NCBI RefSeq assembly: GCF_023228785.1
Contig: NZ_JALOAN010000036.1
Location: 1 to 23,937 of the forward strand
Direction: 5' to 3'
Source of the DNA: Sulfurimonas sp.
GTDB taxonomy: Bacteria > Campylobacterota > Campylobacteria > Campylobacterales > Sulfurimonadaceae
DNA length: 23,937 bases
Shown piece by piece: positions 6,715 through 14,837 of this stretch. The translations under genes were made by a program, and so were the position numbers. Each line of letters starts with the position of its first letter. The first letter of the stretch is position 1. Under the pieces are notes generated by a model. It worked only from the letters and a program-made list of their open reading frames with translations, searched no databases and was not told where the DNA came from.

Positions 6715-7083
6715 ATGTATTATGTAATCAAAAAACAACACGCAACACCCTTATCTACCTTTATTGGTTTTCCTGTAGGGAAATTTATTGCCTCAAAAAA
6801 CAGTGACAATGTTATCTTTGAGTTTCAAAAAGATGGCAAACCTCTTAGAAAGTGGGTTAAAAAAGAGGATATCGTTCTTCTTACTGACAATAAAGAATAT
6901 TATCAAAAAACTCTTAAACATTTTAGTGAGATAGAATCTACTCAAAAAAAGTTAGTAAAAGAAGCGCAAGAACACTTAAAGAAGTCTATGGAAACATTTA
7001 CTGAAACTATGCATACAGAGATAGATGAGTATGAAGAGTTAAGAGATAGTTCTGATATTCCTTGTATGCTAAAACATCTATAA
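6715..7083 (+). CDS. Conserved-looking small protein of unknown function
   Basis: I do not recognise the family. The 122-residue protein has no signal peptide or membrane segment. Residues 1-60 look beta-rich (YYVIKKQHAT, VIFEFQKDGKPLRKWVKKEDIVLL), like a small SH3-type barrel. Residues 65-110 are a long charged helix, probably coiled coil (SEIESTQKKLVKEAQEHL). It ends CMLKHL with a single cysteine. Codon use matches its neighbours and the methyltransferase gene starts four bases after its stop, so it probably heads a co-transcribed set with the methyltransferase and the asparagine-synthase-like gene. The lack of a Shine-Dalgarno and a -10 box right upstream suggest leaderless expression. Confidence 0.7.
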   Translation: MYYVIKKQHATPLSTFIGFPVGKFIASKNSDNVIFEFQKDGKPLRKWVKKEDIVLLTDNKEYYQKTLKHFSEIESTQKKLVKEAQEHLKKSMETFTETMHTEIDEYEELRDSSDIPCMLKHL

Positions 7084-7087
7084 AAAT

Positions 7088-7669
7088 ATGCCTCGTATAG
7101 ACAATAATAAGTTTTACACTTCTGCTATGGAACTTCATGGGGTGAGCGCCAAAGGTGTAAACTGGAACTCTAGTGATTCTCAAGATCTAAGATTTAAAAT
7201 CATCCTAGATCTACTTCCACAAAACCTTAGTGAATTTACTTTAGCTGATGCTGGTTGTGGATTTGGAGATTTTTATCTCTATGCAAAAAGGGAAAATAAA
7301 CTTCCAAAAGAGTATATCGCTATAGACTCCATAAAAGAGATGGTGGAAATAACTAAAGAGCGTACACAAACCCAAGCGATTTTAGCCGATATCTGCAAAG
7401 ATCCACTCCCCTTTGCTTCGTACTATATCTGCAGTGGGGCAATGAACACACTAGAACTTTTTGAGACTCATCTTTTTATGCAAAACTGCTACGCTTCATG
7501 TGAAGAAGGTTTTATTTTTAACATACTTCATGGATCAAAAAAGAGCAAAACATACAACTACTTAACAATTAGTATTATAAAAACAATGGCATCTGAGATT
7601 GGAGTTAGAGAGATTAAATTTAGAGAAGACTATATGAAAAATGATATAACTGTAGGTTTTTTTAGGTAA
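7088..7669 (+). CDS. Class I SAM-dependent methyltransferase
   Basis: A 193-residue Rossmann-fold methyltransferase. Motif I is LADAGCGFG at residues 52-60; the acidic residue closing strand two is D80 in YIAID; ADICKDPLP is the motif II/III region. There is no targeting sequence, so it acts in the cytosol; the substrate (small molecule, protein or RNA) cannot be told. It starts four bases after the preceding gene and its TAA overlaps the ATG of the asparagine-synthase-like gene as TAATG, which strongly suggests coupled translation and a shared pathway. A sugar or peptide-like modification pathway would fit methyltransferase plus amide ligase, but this is inference only. Confidence 0.8.
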   Translation: MPRIDNNKFYTSAMELHGVSAKGVNWNSSDSQDLRFKIILDLLPQNLSEFTLADAGCGFGDFYLYAKRENKLPKEYIAIDSIKEMVEITKERTQTQAILADICKDPLPFASYYICSGAMNTLELFETHLFMQNCYASCEEGFIFNILHGSKKSKTYNYLTISIIKTMASEIGVREIKFREDYMKNDITVGFFR

Positions 7670-9318
7670 TGTTTGATTTTTTTGGACTTGCCAAAGAAGC
7701 AGATCTCTTAGCATTAAAAGTTGTCTTTGATGGAGAGATCTACAAACAAAAAGAACTAAGAGAGAAGCTAAAACAAGTAGATGCACAAAGTGATGAGGAG
7801 CTGGTTCTTGCATCATACTTAAAGTGGGGAGCTGACTTTGTAAAGTATCTCGATGGTAACTTTAGGATCGCTATTTATGATAAGAAAAGACTATATCTTT
7901 ATCGTGATAGGTTTGGCACAAAGCCTCTATTTTTTATGCAAAAAAACAGAGATCTTATCTTTGGATCTAGCCTAAAGCGTATCACTCCTTTTCTTGAGAG
8001 AGTGAGTATGAACAAAGATGCTCTGCTCTCTTATCTATCATTTTTAGCACCAACTACTCCTTATACTTTTTTTGATGGGATCTACAAACTTGGCCCATCT
8101 GAGTATCTTGTTTTTGATGGAGATAGCTATGAGATAAAAGAGTATTTTAACCTCCTAGATACAAAACCAGATCTCATAACAGACAGGGATGAAGCCTTAC
8201 ACAAGTTAGAGAAAACTTTAAGAGAGTCTATAGGTACAAGGCTAAACGGTGTTACTGCTTCACTTCTCTCAGGTGGCATTGATAGTGCGAGTATTTGTGC
8301 TTTTGCAAAACAAAGGGGAGTAGATCTAGAGACTTACACCGTTGGCTATAAAGAGTTTGCTAAGTATGATGAGAGAGAAAATGCTAAAGAGAGTGCTGAT
8401 TTTTTAGGTTTAAATAACACCACTTTAGAGATCACGCAAAACGATTTTATAGATGCAAGTGAAATGGTTTTAGACGAACTTTATGAACCACTAAATGATC
8501 CGGCAGCCATTCCTCTTTATCTTCTTTTTGAGAGAATCAAAAAAGATGGACATAGTGTTATCCTAAGTGGAGAGGGAAGCGATGAGCTTTTTTTGGGTTA
8601 TAGGCAATATTTTGAGTTCTTAGATATAGAACAACTTAGATCTCTAAAAAACAAAAACTATCTTAAGAAATATTTTCGCTCAAACTACTCTAAAAATAGA
8701 GAGTGGGAGTACTACAAAAGAGTTTTCAATGAGACCTTACTCTTTCGTACTTCTGGGGAACTCTTTACAGATCTGCAAAAAAATTTACTTCTAAAGCAAA
8801 ACATAAAAGACAACCATGCACTAAAATACTTTACAAAACATAGAGATTCTTTTTTGAGATCTTCTCATACAGATGAATCTTTTTGGTATAGCTATATAGA
8901 TCTAAAACACTTTCAAGCTGAGCATTTTTTAGCAAAACTTAGCTCTGTGAGTAGTCTTAGCTCTATAAAAACAAGAACTCCTTTTTTGGATAAAGATCTA
9001 GCCTCTTTAGTCTTTAGTATCTCTCCTAATCTTAGGTATGAAAATGGTGTTACCAAAGAGCTTTTAAAAGAGATTATGAAGCCACATTTAAATGATCAGA
9101 TACTCAAAAGAAAGAAGAAAGGATTTTCAAATCCCTATCTAGAATATCTCATAAACTCTAAGAAGATCTCACTTATAAAAGATGTCAATAATGAAACAGG
9201 AATGTTTAAAACCAAAGAGCTAGACGAGTATATTGCAAGTGCCTCAAAGAGTGGATTTAAGCAACACATTTGGGGTCTTTATGTACTTAGCGTTTGGATT
9301 AAGAAATGGATGCTCTAA
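7669..9318 (+). CDS. Asparagine synthase-like amide ligase without the glutaminase cysteine
   Basis: The C-terminal ATP-pyrophosphatase domain is intact: PP-loop SGGIDS at residues 201-206 and SGEGSDELF at 300-308, which adenylate a carboxylate and transfer an amine to it. The N-terminal glutaminase domain is only partial. The protein starts MFDFFGL, lacking the MCGI nucleophile cysteine, and about the first 60 residues of the domain, including HRGP, are missing. It joins the family at the DGEIYKQKELREKL segment (normally NGEIYN) and continues with RDRFGTKPLF (80-89). It would therefore be expected to use ammonia rather than glutamine, or to receive ammonia from a partner. Length is 549, where whole AsnB-like proteins usually exceed 550-620. 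Coupled to the methyltransferase gene by TAATG. The substrate may not be aspartate. Confidence 0.82.
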   Translation: MFDFFGLAKEADLLALKVVFDGEIYKQKELREKLKQVDAQSDEELVLASYLKWGADFVKYLDGNFRIAIYDKKRLYLYRDRFGTKPLFFMQKNRDLIFGSSLKRITPFLERVSMNKDALLSYLSFLAPTTPYTFFDGIYKLGPSEYLVFDGDSYEIKEYFNLLDTKPDLITDRDEALHKLEKTLRESIGTRLNGVTASLLSGGIDSASICAFAKQRGVDLETYTVGYKEFAKYDERENAKESADFLGLNNTTLEITQNDFIDASEMVLDELYEPLNDPAAIPLYLLFERIKKDGHSVILSGEGSDELFLGYRQYFEFLDIEQLRSLKNKNYLKKYFRSNYSKNREWEYYKRVFNETLLFRTSGELFTDLQKNLLLKQNIKDNHALKYFTKHRDSFLRSSHTDESFWYSYIDLKHFQAEHFLAKLSSVSSLSSIKTRTPFLDKDLASLVFSISPNLRYENGVTKELLKEIMKPHLNDQILKRKKKGFSNPYLEYLINSKKISLIKDVNNETGMFKTKELDEYIASASKSGFKQHIWGLYVLSVWIKKWML

Positions 9319-9324
9319 ACAGGC

Positions 9325-9330
9325 TATAAT
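9325..9330 (+). promoter_or_regulatory. Consensus -10 box for the diguanylate cyclase gene
   Basis: A perfect TATAAT lies seven bases after the stop of the asparagine-synthase-like gene and 24 bases before the ATG at 9355. A start near 9337 would leave an 18-base leader holding the ribosome binding site AGGAAAA. The cyclase gene thus has its own promoter. Confidence 0.6.
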
Positions 9331-9354
9331 TCTCAACAATTTTAGGAAAAATAT

Positions 9355-10791
9355 ATGAAATCAAACTATAAAATAATAGCTATCATAACTCTTTTACTTC
9401 TGACCCTCTCAATAACTATCTCTGTTGTAAATTATATGGTTGCAAAAAATGAGACTCAAGCAAATTTAAAAACACAATCTCTTCCACTCTCTGTAGATAA
9501 CATCTACACAGTTATCCAAAAACAGCTCATAGAACCTTACTTAGTAAGCTCTATGATGGCACATGATACATTTTTAAAACACTGGCTTCTACATGATGAG
9601 AGTGACTCTTTAAAGATCGCAAACTTTCTCTCAAGCATAAAAAACAAATATGGACTTCTTACTTCTTTTTTAGTCTCAAATGAGACAGGAAGATACTACA
9701 CCCACAACGGTTTTTTAGAGAAGATAAATGAGAAAAACCCAACAAATGAGTGGTACTTTGAATTTTTAAAAATCTCTCAAAATCACGAGATAAATCTAGA
9801 CTATAACTCTAACTTTACAGATAACCTCATCATGTTTATAAACTTCAAAATATATGATGAAAAACAGACATTTTTAGGCGTAACAGGCGTTGGTATCGAA
9901 GTTTCATATATAGATGAAATGTTAGATATGTTTAAGCAAAGGTACAACCTTGATGTTATGTTTGTAACCCCTGATGGTGAGGTAGTTCTTAGCAAAAAAA
10001 GCAAATATGTTAAGAGACATCTAAATGAAATGGAAGTTTTAAAAAACTATAAAGATCTTATTACAACTCAAGATGCAAATATGTTTGAGTATGAAAAAAA
10101 TAGTGATGACTATATTATGCAAACCAAGTATATACCAGAACTTGGTGTATACCTGATTGTAGAAGCTTGTATCGATGACTTTGCATATAAGGCAAGAAAT
10201 GTTTTTTATTTTAACCTTGCGATATCTCTGTTTTTTACACTTATCTTTGCTCTAATCATCATACTGATTCTTAGAAGTTATCATAAAAGATTAGAGAAGT
10301 TAGCTGACTATGACGCGTTAACAAATATCCCAAATAGACGAAAGTTCAATGAAGAGTTTGAGAGATTTTTATCCTTGCATCAAAGAGATGCTAGACCTAT
10401 CTCGCTTCTGTTTTTAGATATAGACAACTTCAAATCTATAAACGACAAACAAGGACATCAAGCAGGTGATAAGATCTTAGTAAAGACTGCTGAAATTTTA
10501 AGAAAAAATATAAGAAAAACAGATCTTCTAGCTAGATGGGGTGGCGAAGAGTTTATAATCGCTTTTATAGATACTAACATAAATGATGCTTTGAATATCT
10601 CTCAAAAAATTAGAGAAGCTATAGAAAAAGACAGCAAATTAAAAGAGATAAGCTCTTATGGTGTTACTGCTAGTTTTGGGCTTACTGCTTGTAATGATAC
10701 AGACTCTGTAGATAGCATAATCTCAAGAGCTGATAATGCTATGTATGAAGCAAAAGAAAATGGTAAAAACAGAGTGGTTTTATCTCGCTAG
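9355..10791 (+). CDS. Membrane diguanylate cyclase with periplasmic sensor domain
   Basis: Makes the second messenger c-di-GMP from two GTP in response to an envelope signal. Layout: membrane segment at residues 7-29, a periplasmic region of about 250 residues with a dCache-like pattern (YLVSSMMAHD, NEWYFEF, VTGVGIEVSYIDEML), a second membrane segment at 285-307, then a GGDEF domain from about 315. The active-site motif is GGEEF at 396-400, and an RKTD inhibitory site (387-390) lies exactly five residues before it, so feedback inhibition by c-di-GMP is expected. LDIDNFKSIND near 355 supplies metal and GTP contacts. The domain looks catalytically complete. There is no EAL domain. Its stop overlaps that of the convergent methyltransferase gene in one CTAG. 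The ligand is unknown. Confidence 0.92.
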   Translation: MKSNYKIIAIITLLLLTLSITISVVNYMVAKNETQANLKTQSLPLSVDNIYTVIQKQLIEPYLVSSMMAHDTFLKHWLLHDESDSLKIANFLSSIKNKYGLLTSFLVSNETGRYYTHNGFLEKINEKNPTNEWYFEFLKISQNHEINLDYNSNFTDNLIMFINFKIYDEKQTFLGVTGVGIEVSYIDEMLDMFKQRYNLDVMFVTPDGEVVLSKKSKYVKRHLNEMEVLKNYKDLITTQDANMFEYEKNSDDYIMQTKYIPELGVYLIVEACIDDFAYKARNVFYFNLAISLFFTLIFALIIILILRSYHKRLEKLADYDALTNIPNRRKFNEEFERFLSLHQRDARPISLLFLDIDNFKSINDKQGHQAGDKILVKTAEILRKNIRKTDLLARWGGEEFIIAFIDTNINDALNISQKIREAIEKDSKLKEISSYGVTASFGLTACNDTDSVDSIISRADNAMYEAKENGKNRVVLSR

Positions 10792-11669
10792 ATCTTTCTT
10801 GCACTCAAAAAGAGGTAGTCTTTTCCAGTGATAACAACCCTATACTTTTTTTGCTGAAGATACTTTTTGCAAAAGTGAATATCTTTTAAAACTAAACTCA
10901 TTTCACTAAAGCTATAATTTGGTGCTTTTGCACCATATATCATCTCTCCATCGAACCATCTTGAGTTTGGAAAACCAAGAATTATAGCTCCCCTATCTTG
11001 CACAAAGTTTTGATATAGATGCATAAACGAAGCGTTAAAATTTATGCTAGAACTTTGTAGGGTTCCTATGGATATAAGTAGATCTGACTTAGTTAGATCT
11101 AGCTCATCTAGAGCATTTATATCATGGCAAATAAACTCTATGTTTGGAGCATTAAACTCCTTTTTTGCGTACTCTATTGCTGATGCACAGTAGTCAACTC
11201 CAACAAAGTTTTTATCGCTAAATGCCTCTTTATTTAGCATTTTTTCTATCACTCTAAACTCATCGCCTCGGTTTATGCCAAGATTTAAAACTCTTTGTTT
11301 ACTCTCAATACCAACAAACTCTAAGGCTTTTTTATAGTGGTATAAAAAGCTAAACTGCTTTGTTTTGTCAATCTCAAAAAATTCACTCTCTACTCCATAC
11401 TTTTCATTGCTATTTTTTGACTTATGAAAAGAACTCTTCTCATCTAACTTAGAAAATCTCAAAACAATAGTATCTTTATCTTTTTGCAAAGGCATGAGCA
11501 TTTTTAAAAAAAAGACCTGAGCTAGATCTACAAAAGATTTAAAACCAAAAGAGTCCAAATCACTCTCTAAAATCTCTGCTTCAACTATCTCTTTGGGCTT
11601 TAAGTGAAGAGATTCAAAAACCTTAAGAATCTCAAAAGAACTCTTAGATCTTAGATCAATACTCAGCAT
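10788..11669 (-). CDS. SAM-dependent methyltransferase ending the signalling operon
   Basis: Residues 125-240 form a class I methyltransferase fold: motif I VLNLGINRGDE (127-137), FVGVDYCASAIEYAKKEF with D159 closing strand two, and a CHDIN motif near 181. Residues 1-120 form an uncharacterised N-terminal part that I do not recognise. It shows no resemblance to CheR, which might have been expected next to chemotaxis-type genes. It is the last gene of the leftward operon, nine bases after the response regulator stop, and ends tail-to-tail with the diguanylate cyclase gene. The substrate is unknown; FPNSRWFDGEMIYG near the end may be substrate-binding. Whether it belongs functionally to the pathway or is a passenger is unclear. 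Confidence 0.75.
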   Translation of the reverse strand: MLSIDLRSKSSFEILKVFESLHLKPKEIVEAEILESDLDSFGFKSFVDLAQVFFLKMLMPLQKDKDTIVLRFSKLDEKSSFHKSKNSNEKYGVESEFFEIDKTKQFSFLYHYKKALEFVGIESKQRVLNLGINRGDEFRVIEKMLNKEAFSDKNFVGVDYCASAIEYAKKEFNAPNIEFICHDINALDELDLTKSDLLISIGTLQSSSINFNASFMHLYQNFVQDRGAIILGFPNSRWFDGEMIYGAKAPNYSFSEMSLVLKDIHFCKKYLQQKKYRVVITGKDYLFLSARKI

Positions 11670-11678
11670 ATAGCATCA

Positions 11679-12137
11679 CTACTTTTCTTCCTCTGAGTTT
11701 GCTATATCTTTTTCATCTACTTCTTCTGTAGGTTTATCATTACTATGTTCGTAATAACTTTCATCTATAAACCTATGCAGAGGAAAGATTTTTTTGAGTG
11801 TATTTACTAGCTTTTCTTCGGTTATTGGTTTTAGCATATAGCCTCTAGCTCCAGCTTTTATAGAGTCAAGTACCATTTTTTCTTGTCCATGAGAAGTCGA
11901 CATTATGATCCTTACATTTTGATCAAACTCTCTGATCTTCTTTACAGCTGTAATACCATCCATATCTGGCATAGTAATGTCCATAGTTATAAGATCTGGG
12001 CTATGTTTAGAACACATCTCTATGGCTTCTAAGCCATTTTTTGCTTCCCCTATAACTTCAAAACTTAGTTTTGTAAGAAATTTTTGCATATTTCTTCTTA
12101 CTATTAGTGAATCGTCTACGATAAGTACTCTTGGCAA
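11679..12137 (-). CDS. Stand-alone CheY-like response regulator
   Basis: A receiver domain with no DNA-binding or enzymatic output. The acidic pocket is D8/D9, the phosphoacceptor D53 (TMDITMPDMDG), with S80/T81 in strand four and K103 in the MLKPIT motif, so phosphorylation should be normal. After residue 125 comes a 25-residue acidic, probably disordered tail (EEVDEKDIANSEEEK). The start is TTG at 12137, supported by AAGGAG six bases upstream. It follows the CheX-like gene by 13 bases and is the natural target of the CheA-like kinase encoded two genes upstream. The output must be a protein-protein contact, for example with the flagellar switch or another effector. Confidence 0.92.
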   Translation of the reverse strand: MPRVLIVDDSLIVRRNMQKFLTKLSFEVIGEAKNGLEAIEMCSKHSPDLITMDITMPDMDGITAVKKIREFDQNVRIIMSTSHGQEKMVLDSIKAGARGYMLKPITEEKLVNTLKKIFPLHRFIDESYYEHSNDKPTEEVDEKDIANSEEEK

Positions 12138-12150
12138 ATTAACTCCTTTT

Positions 12151-12639
12151 TTAAAATGATTTCTTGAATGGATGAGTTATGGCTATATAAATATTTCCAT
12201 AAATAGTTTCTATATTTGTAGTTAAAATTTTACTATTTTTGTCTTTAAACACTGATGACATCTCATCTATATAAAGAGGTGGCGTAATGTTAAGACTTGT
12301 GTTGTCGATGGGGTTTTTAATGGCATTACCAACTATAATGTTGATAAGCTCGCAAGATATGCTTTCTTTAATTTCGATGAGTTCTTCACCCTCTACCTCA
12401 TCCCCTTGTAAAAATATCTTTACTATCTCTTCAAAGAGTGTTCCATCGTAACCCATAGCTACATAGACTTCTATAGATCCTGTTGTAGCTAGAAGTGAGG
12501 AGTTTTTTATGGAGGTGGGATTTGTAAAGATTTTACTACTTACCCCTTGTATTTTCGTTTGTATCTCTAGCTCACTCTCTAAATACTCAGCACTTCTATC
12601 TCTAAGTGGCAACAACAATCCTTTTAACATATCTTGCAT
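12151..12639 (-). CDS. CheX/CheC-family phosphatase for phosphorylated CheY
   Basis: About 162 residues. The catalytic signature of CheC/CheX phosphatases, S/D-x3-E-x2-N, is present once as S93-I-S-C-E97-L-I-N100, followed by IIVGNAIKN as in CheX. A single motif with this fold points to CheX rather than two-motif CheC. The likely role is dephosphorylating the response regulator encoded next. An in-frame ATG at 12654 exists, but the start at 12639 is preferred: GAGGAG lies about five bases before it, and it overlaps the kinase stop as TAATG, giving tight coupling. The fold and motif support the call; the specific partner is inferred from the operon. Confidence 0.8.
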   Translation of the reverse strand: MQDMLKGLLLPLRDRSAEYLESELEIQTKIQGVSSKIFTNPTSIKNSSLLATTGSIEVYVAMGYDGTLFEEIVKIFLQGDEVEGEELIEIKESISCELINIIVGNAIKNPIDNTSLNITPPLYIDEMSSVFKDKNSKILTTNIETIYGNIYIAITHPFKKSF

Positions 12640-14828
12640 TATCTCTCCTCGCATGGAATTATAAAAACAAATGTTGTTCCAACATCTATTTCACTCTTTA
12701 TCTCTACTCTACCGCCGAGTAACTCAAGTTCAGCTTTTACAGCGCTCATGCCAACGCCTCTTCCAGATATATCTGAGATCTCATCTTTGGTGCTAAACCT
12801 ATCATAAAAGATAAGCCCAAATATATCCTCATCTCTCATATTAAGAGCCTCTCTTGCTGATATAACATTTGACTCTTTTGCTTTTTGTAATAATTTTTCT
12901 TTGTTTAGCCCTGCTCCATCATCTGAGATTAGGATATATAAAGAGCCCTCTTTTTTCTCAAAACTACACTGCACAGTTCCCTTTTCATCTTTTTCTTTTT
13001 CCAACCTTATCTCAGGATCTTCTATACCATGATCTATGCTATTTCTAAATACATGAATGAGTGACTTTATAAAAGGTTTATACCCATCATCTATGCTAAT
13101 GTTATCATCTCCGATAATCTCAAAATCATAGATCTCTTTTTCCAACCTCAAAGCTAGTTGATTTACAAGATTGTTATATGGTCTAAATAGGTTTATCAGT
13201 TTTGTTTTTGATAAATTTAAAATTCTCTCAAATAGATCTTTGTATTTTAAAGTGTTAACATCATTATCAAGCATATAAGACGCTACTTTTTCTTGAAGCT
13301 CTTGGAGACTCTCAAAGTTTATTTTTATATAGCTTGACTCTTTTAAAAACTCTTCTCCCAATATCTTACTAATAGTCGCTACTTCCGCCTCTAGTGGCTT
13401 TTTAAAGTCACTCTCTTTTAAAAGTCTTAGTAGATCTTCATTAGTTATCTTGCTCTCTTGAATCATCAAAGAGAGATTACTCTCGATCTCATGCAAAGCC
13501 CCAGCAACTTTTTGCATATAAAGTTGAGAGAAAGCACCTTTGAATGTATGTACTATGCGATAGATCTCATTAACATTACTTAGTGGAGTTTTTTTATCAT
13601 CTACATAATTCTCAAGAGAGTTTATAAAGAGTCTATACTCTCTTTTTGTATCAAAAAACATCTCAGAATCACTAACTATCTCAACTATCATCTTAAGTAT
13701 CTCTTGCTCTTTTTTTATCTTGTTTTCTAGTTTTTTGTTTGCTGTAATATCTGTAATGATAAGCATTACTTTAGAGTTTTCTATCATCTTATACTCTATC
13801 TTTAGAGTCTTTTTGTCTAAGTTAACCTCGATAGGAAGTAGTGATAAAATGCACTCTTGAAGCATCTCATCTTCTTGTGCTATTGCGTCAATTACTGTCT
13901 CTTCAAAGAGATCTCTTTCGTGTTTAGTCTTTAGTAAAACATCTGCAATATTTTTAGATCCAAGATCCTCTCCTAATAGTCTTACACACTCTTTTGAATA
14001 CTCATCATCAATAAGAAGATCAGATCCAATAGATAAAAAGCCTTGTCCTGCATTATTTAGAAGTGATGAAATTTTTTGAGTATAAGAGTGAAGTTGTTCA
14101 TTTTTACTCTCTATTGCTTCTATCATACTGTTAAAGCCATCAAATAGATCTTGAAATTCATCATTTCTTTTATCTTTAATGCGTAGAGAGTACTCGTTGT
14201 TTCGTGAGACTTCTCTCATGGTATCTCTTAGAGTAAAGATTGGAAGTGTAAAGATCTTTTGAACTTTAAATGCAAGAAAAACAATGATCAAAATAGTAAT
14301 AAAAGCGACTAATAACTGAGTAATTAGCTGCTCAGATATGGTTTGAACTATCTCTTTTGTGTCTGAGATAATAACAAAAGATGCGATAAATTCACCCTCT
14401 AGATGTATTGGCACTCCCACAATAATATAAGAACTATCCAAATACTCAAATCTTTTTTTCATAGTGTGTTGTGTGTACAAAGAAGAGATCTTATCTTCCA
14501 TAATTTTGTGCAGATCTATATCTTTTTCATATGAAGTAAATAGTGAGTTTTTTTCTTTAAAAAGATATGCGCCTTGTATATTTTGATTTAACTTTAATGA
14601 TCCCAATAAACTCTTTGCACTCATAGCATCATCAAACTCTATTGGGGCTGTTAAATTTTCTGCTAAGATCTCTGCGAGTTGTACAAGATTGTTTACGCTA
14701 TGAACTCTTTTTTTCTCCAAAGTATATGCGAATATAGCCATTGAAGATAGTATGATGGCTACAATAGCACTCAAGCTTAGCAGAAAAACTAGTTTGTGAC
14801 GGATTGAGCGAAATTTTCCTTTTTTCAT
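12639..14828 (-). CDS. Membrane sensor kinase with CHASE8-like, HAMP, Hpt and CheA-like ATPase domains
   Basis: An unusual inner-membrane kinase of 729 residues. Order: membrane segment 13-36; periplasmic region 37-165 with a CHASE8-like pattern (LAEILAENLTAPIEFDD, then NIQGAYLF) as in YfiN; membrane segment 168-188; HAMP 190-245; a PAS-like stretch 253-365; an Hpt domain 400-480 with phosphorylatable H427 (IVHTFKGAF); a linker; and a CheA-type ATPase with N-box HVFRNSIDHGIE (592-603), DDGAG (636-640) and SGRGVGM (688-694). There is no HisKA and no CheW-like P5 domain, so it should not couple to chemoreceptors through CheW; the periplasmic domain is probably its own sensor. Ten bases after the receptor gene; its TAA overlaps the CheX ATG. 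Predicted to phosphorylate the CheY encoded downstream. Confidence 0.9.
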   Translation of the reverse strand: MKKGKFRSIRHKLVFLLSLSAIVAIILSSMAIFAYTLEKKRVHSVNNLVQLAEILAENLTAPIEFDDAMSAKSLLGSLKLNQNIQGAYLFKEKNSLFTSYEKDIDLHKIMEDKISSLYTQHTMKKRFEYLDSSYIIVGVPIHLEGEFIASFVIISDTKEIVQTISEQLITQLLVAFITILIIVFLAFKVQKIFTLPIFTLRDTMREVSRNNEYSLRIKDKRNDEFQDLFDGFNSMIEAIESKNEQLHSYTQKISSLLNNAGQGFLSIGSDLLIDDEYSKECVRLLGEDLGSKNIADVLLKTKHERDLFEETVIDAIAQEDEMLQECILSLLPIEVNLDKKTLKIEYKMIENSKVMLIITDITANKKLENKIKKEQEILKMIVEIVSDSEMFFDTKREYRLFINSLENYVDDKKTPLSNVNEIYRIVHTFKGAFSQLYMQKVAGALHEIESNLSLMIQESKITNEDLLRLLKESDFKKPLEAEVATISKILGEEFLKESSYIKINFESLQELQEKVASYMLDNDVNTLKYKDLFERILNLSKTKLINLFRPYNNLVNQLALRLEKEIYDFEIIGDDNISIDDGYKPFIKSLIHVFRNSIDHGIEDPEIRLEKEKDEKGTVQCSFEKKEGSLYILISDDGAGLNKEKLLQKAKESNVISAREALNMRDEDIFGLIFYDRFSTKDEISDISGRGVGMSAVKAELELLGGRVEIKSEIDVGTTFVFIIPCEER

Positions 14829-14837
14829 TCGTTTGCC

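Noticed and set aside
12640..12654. Start of the CheX-like gene at the ATG at 12654
   Set aside because: The Shine-Dalgarno GAGGAG lies downstream of that ATG and is correctly placed for the ATG at 12639.
11679..14828. The CheA-like kinase, CheX and CheY as the cell's main chemotaxis operon
   Set aside because: There is no CheW, CheR, CheB or methyl-accepting receptor gene, and the kinase lacks the CheW-like domain.
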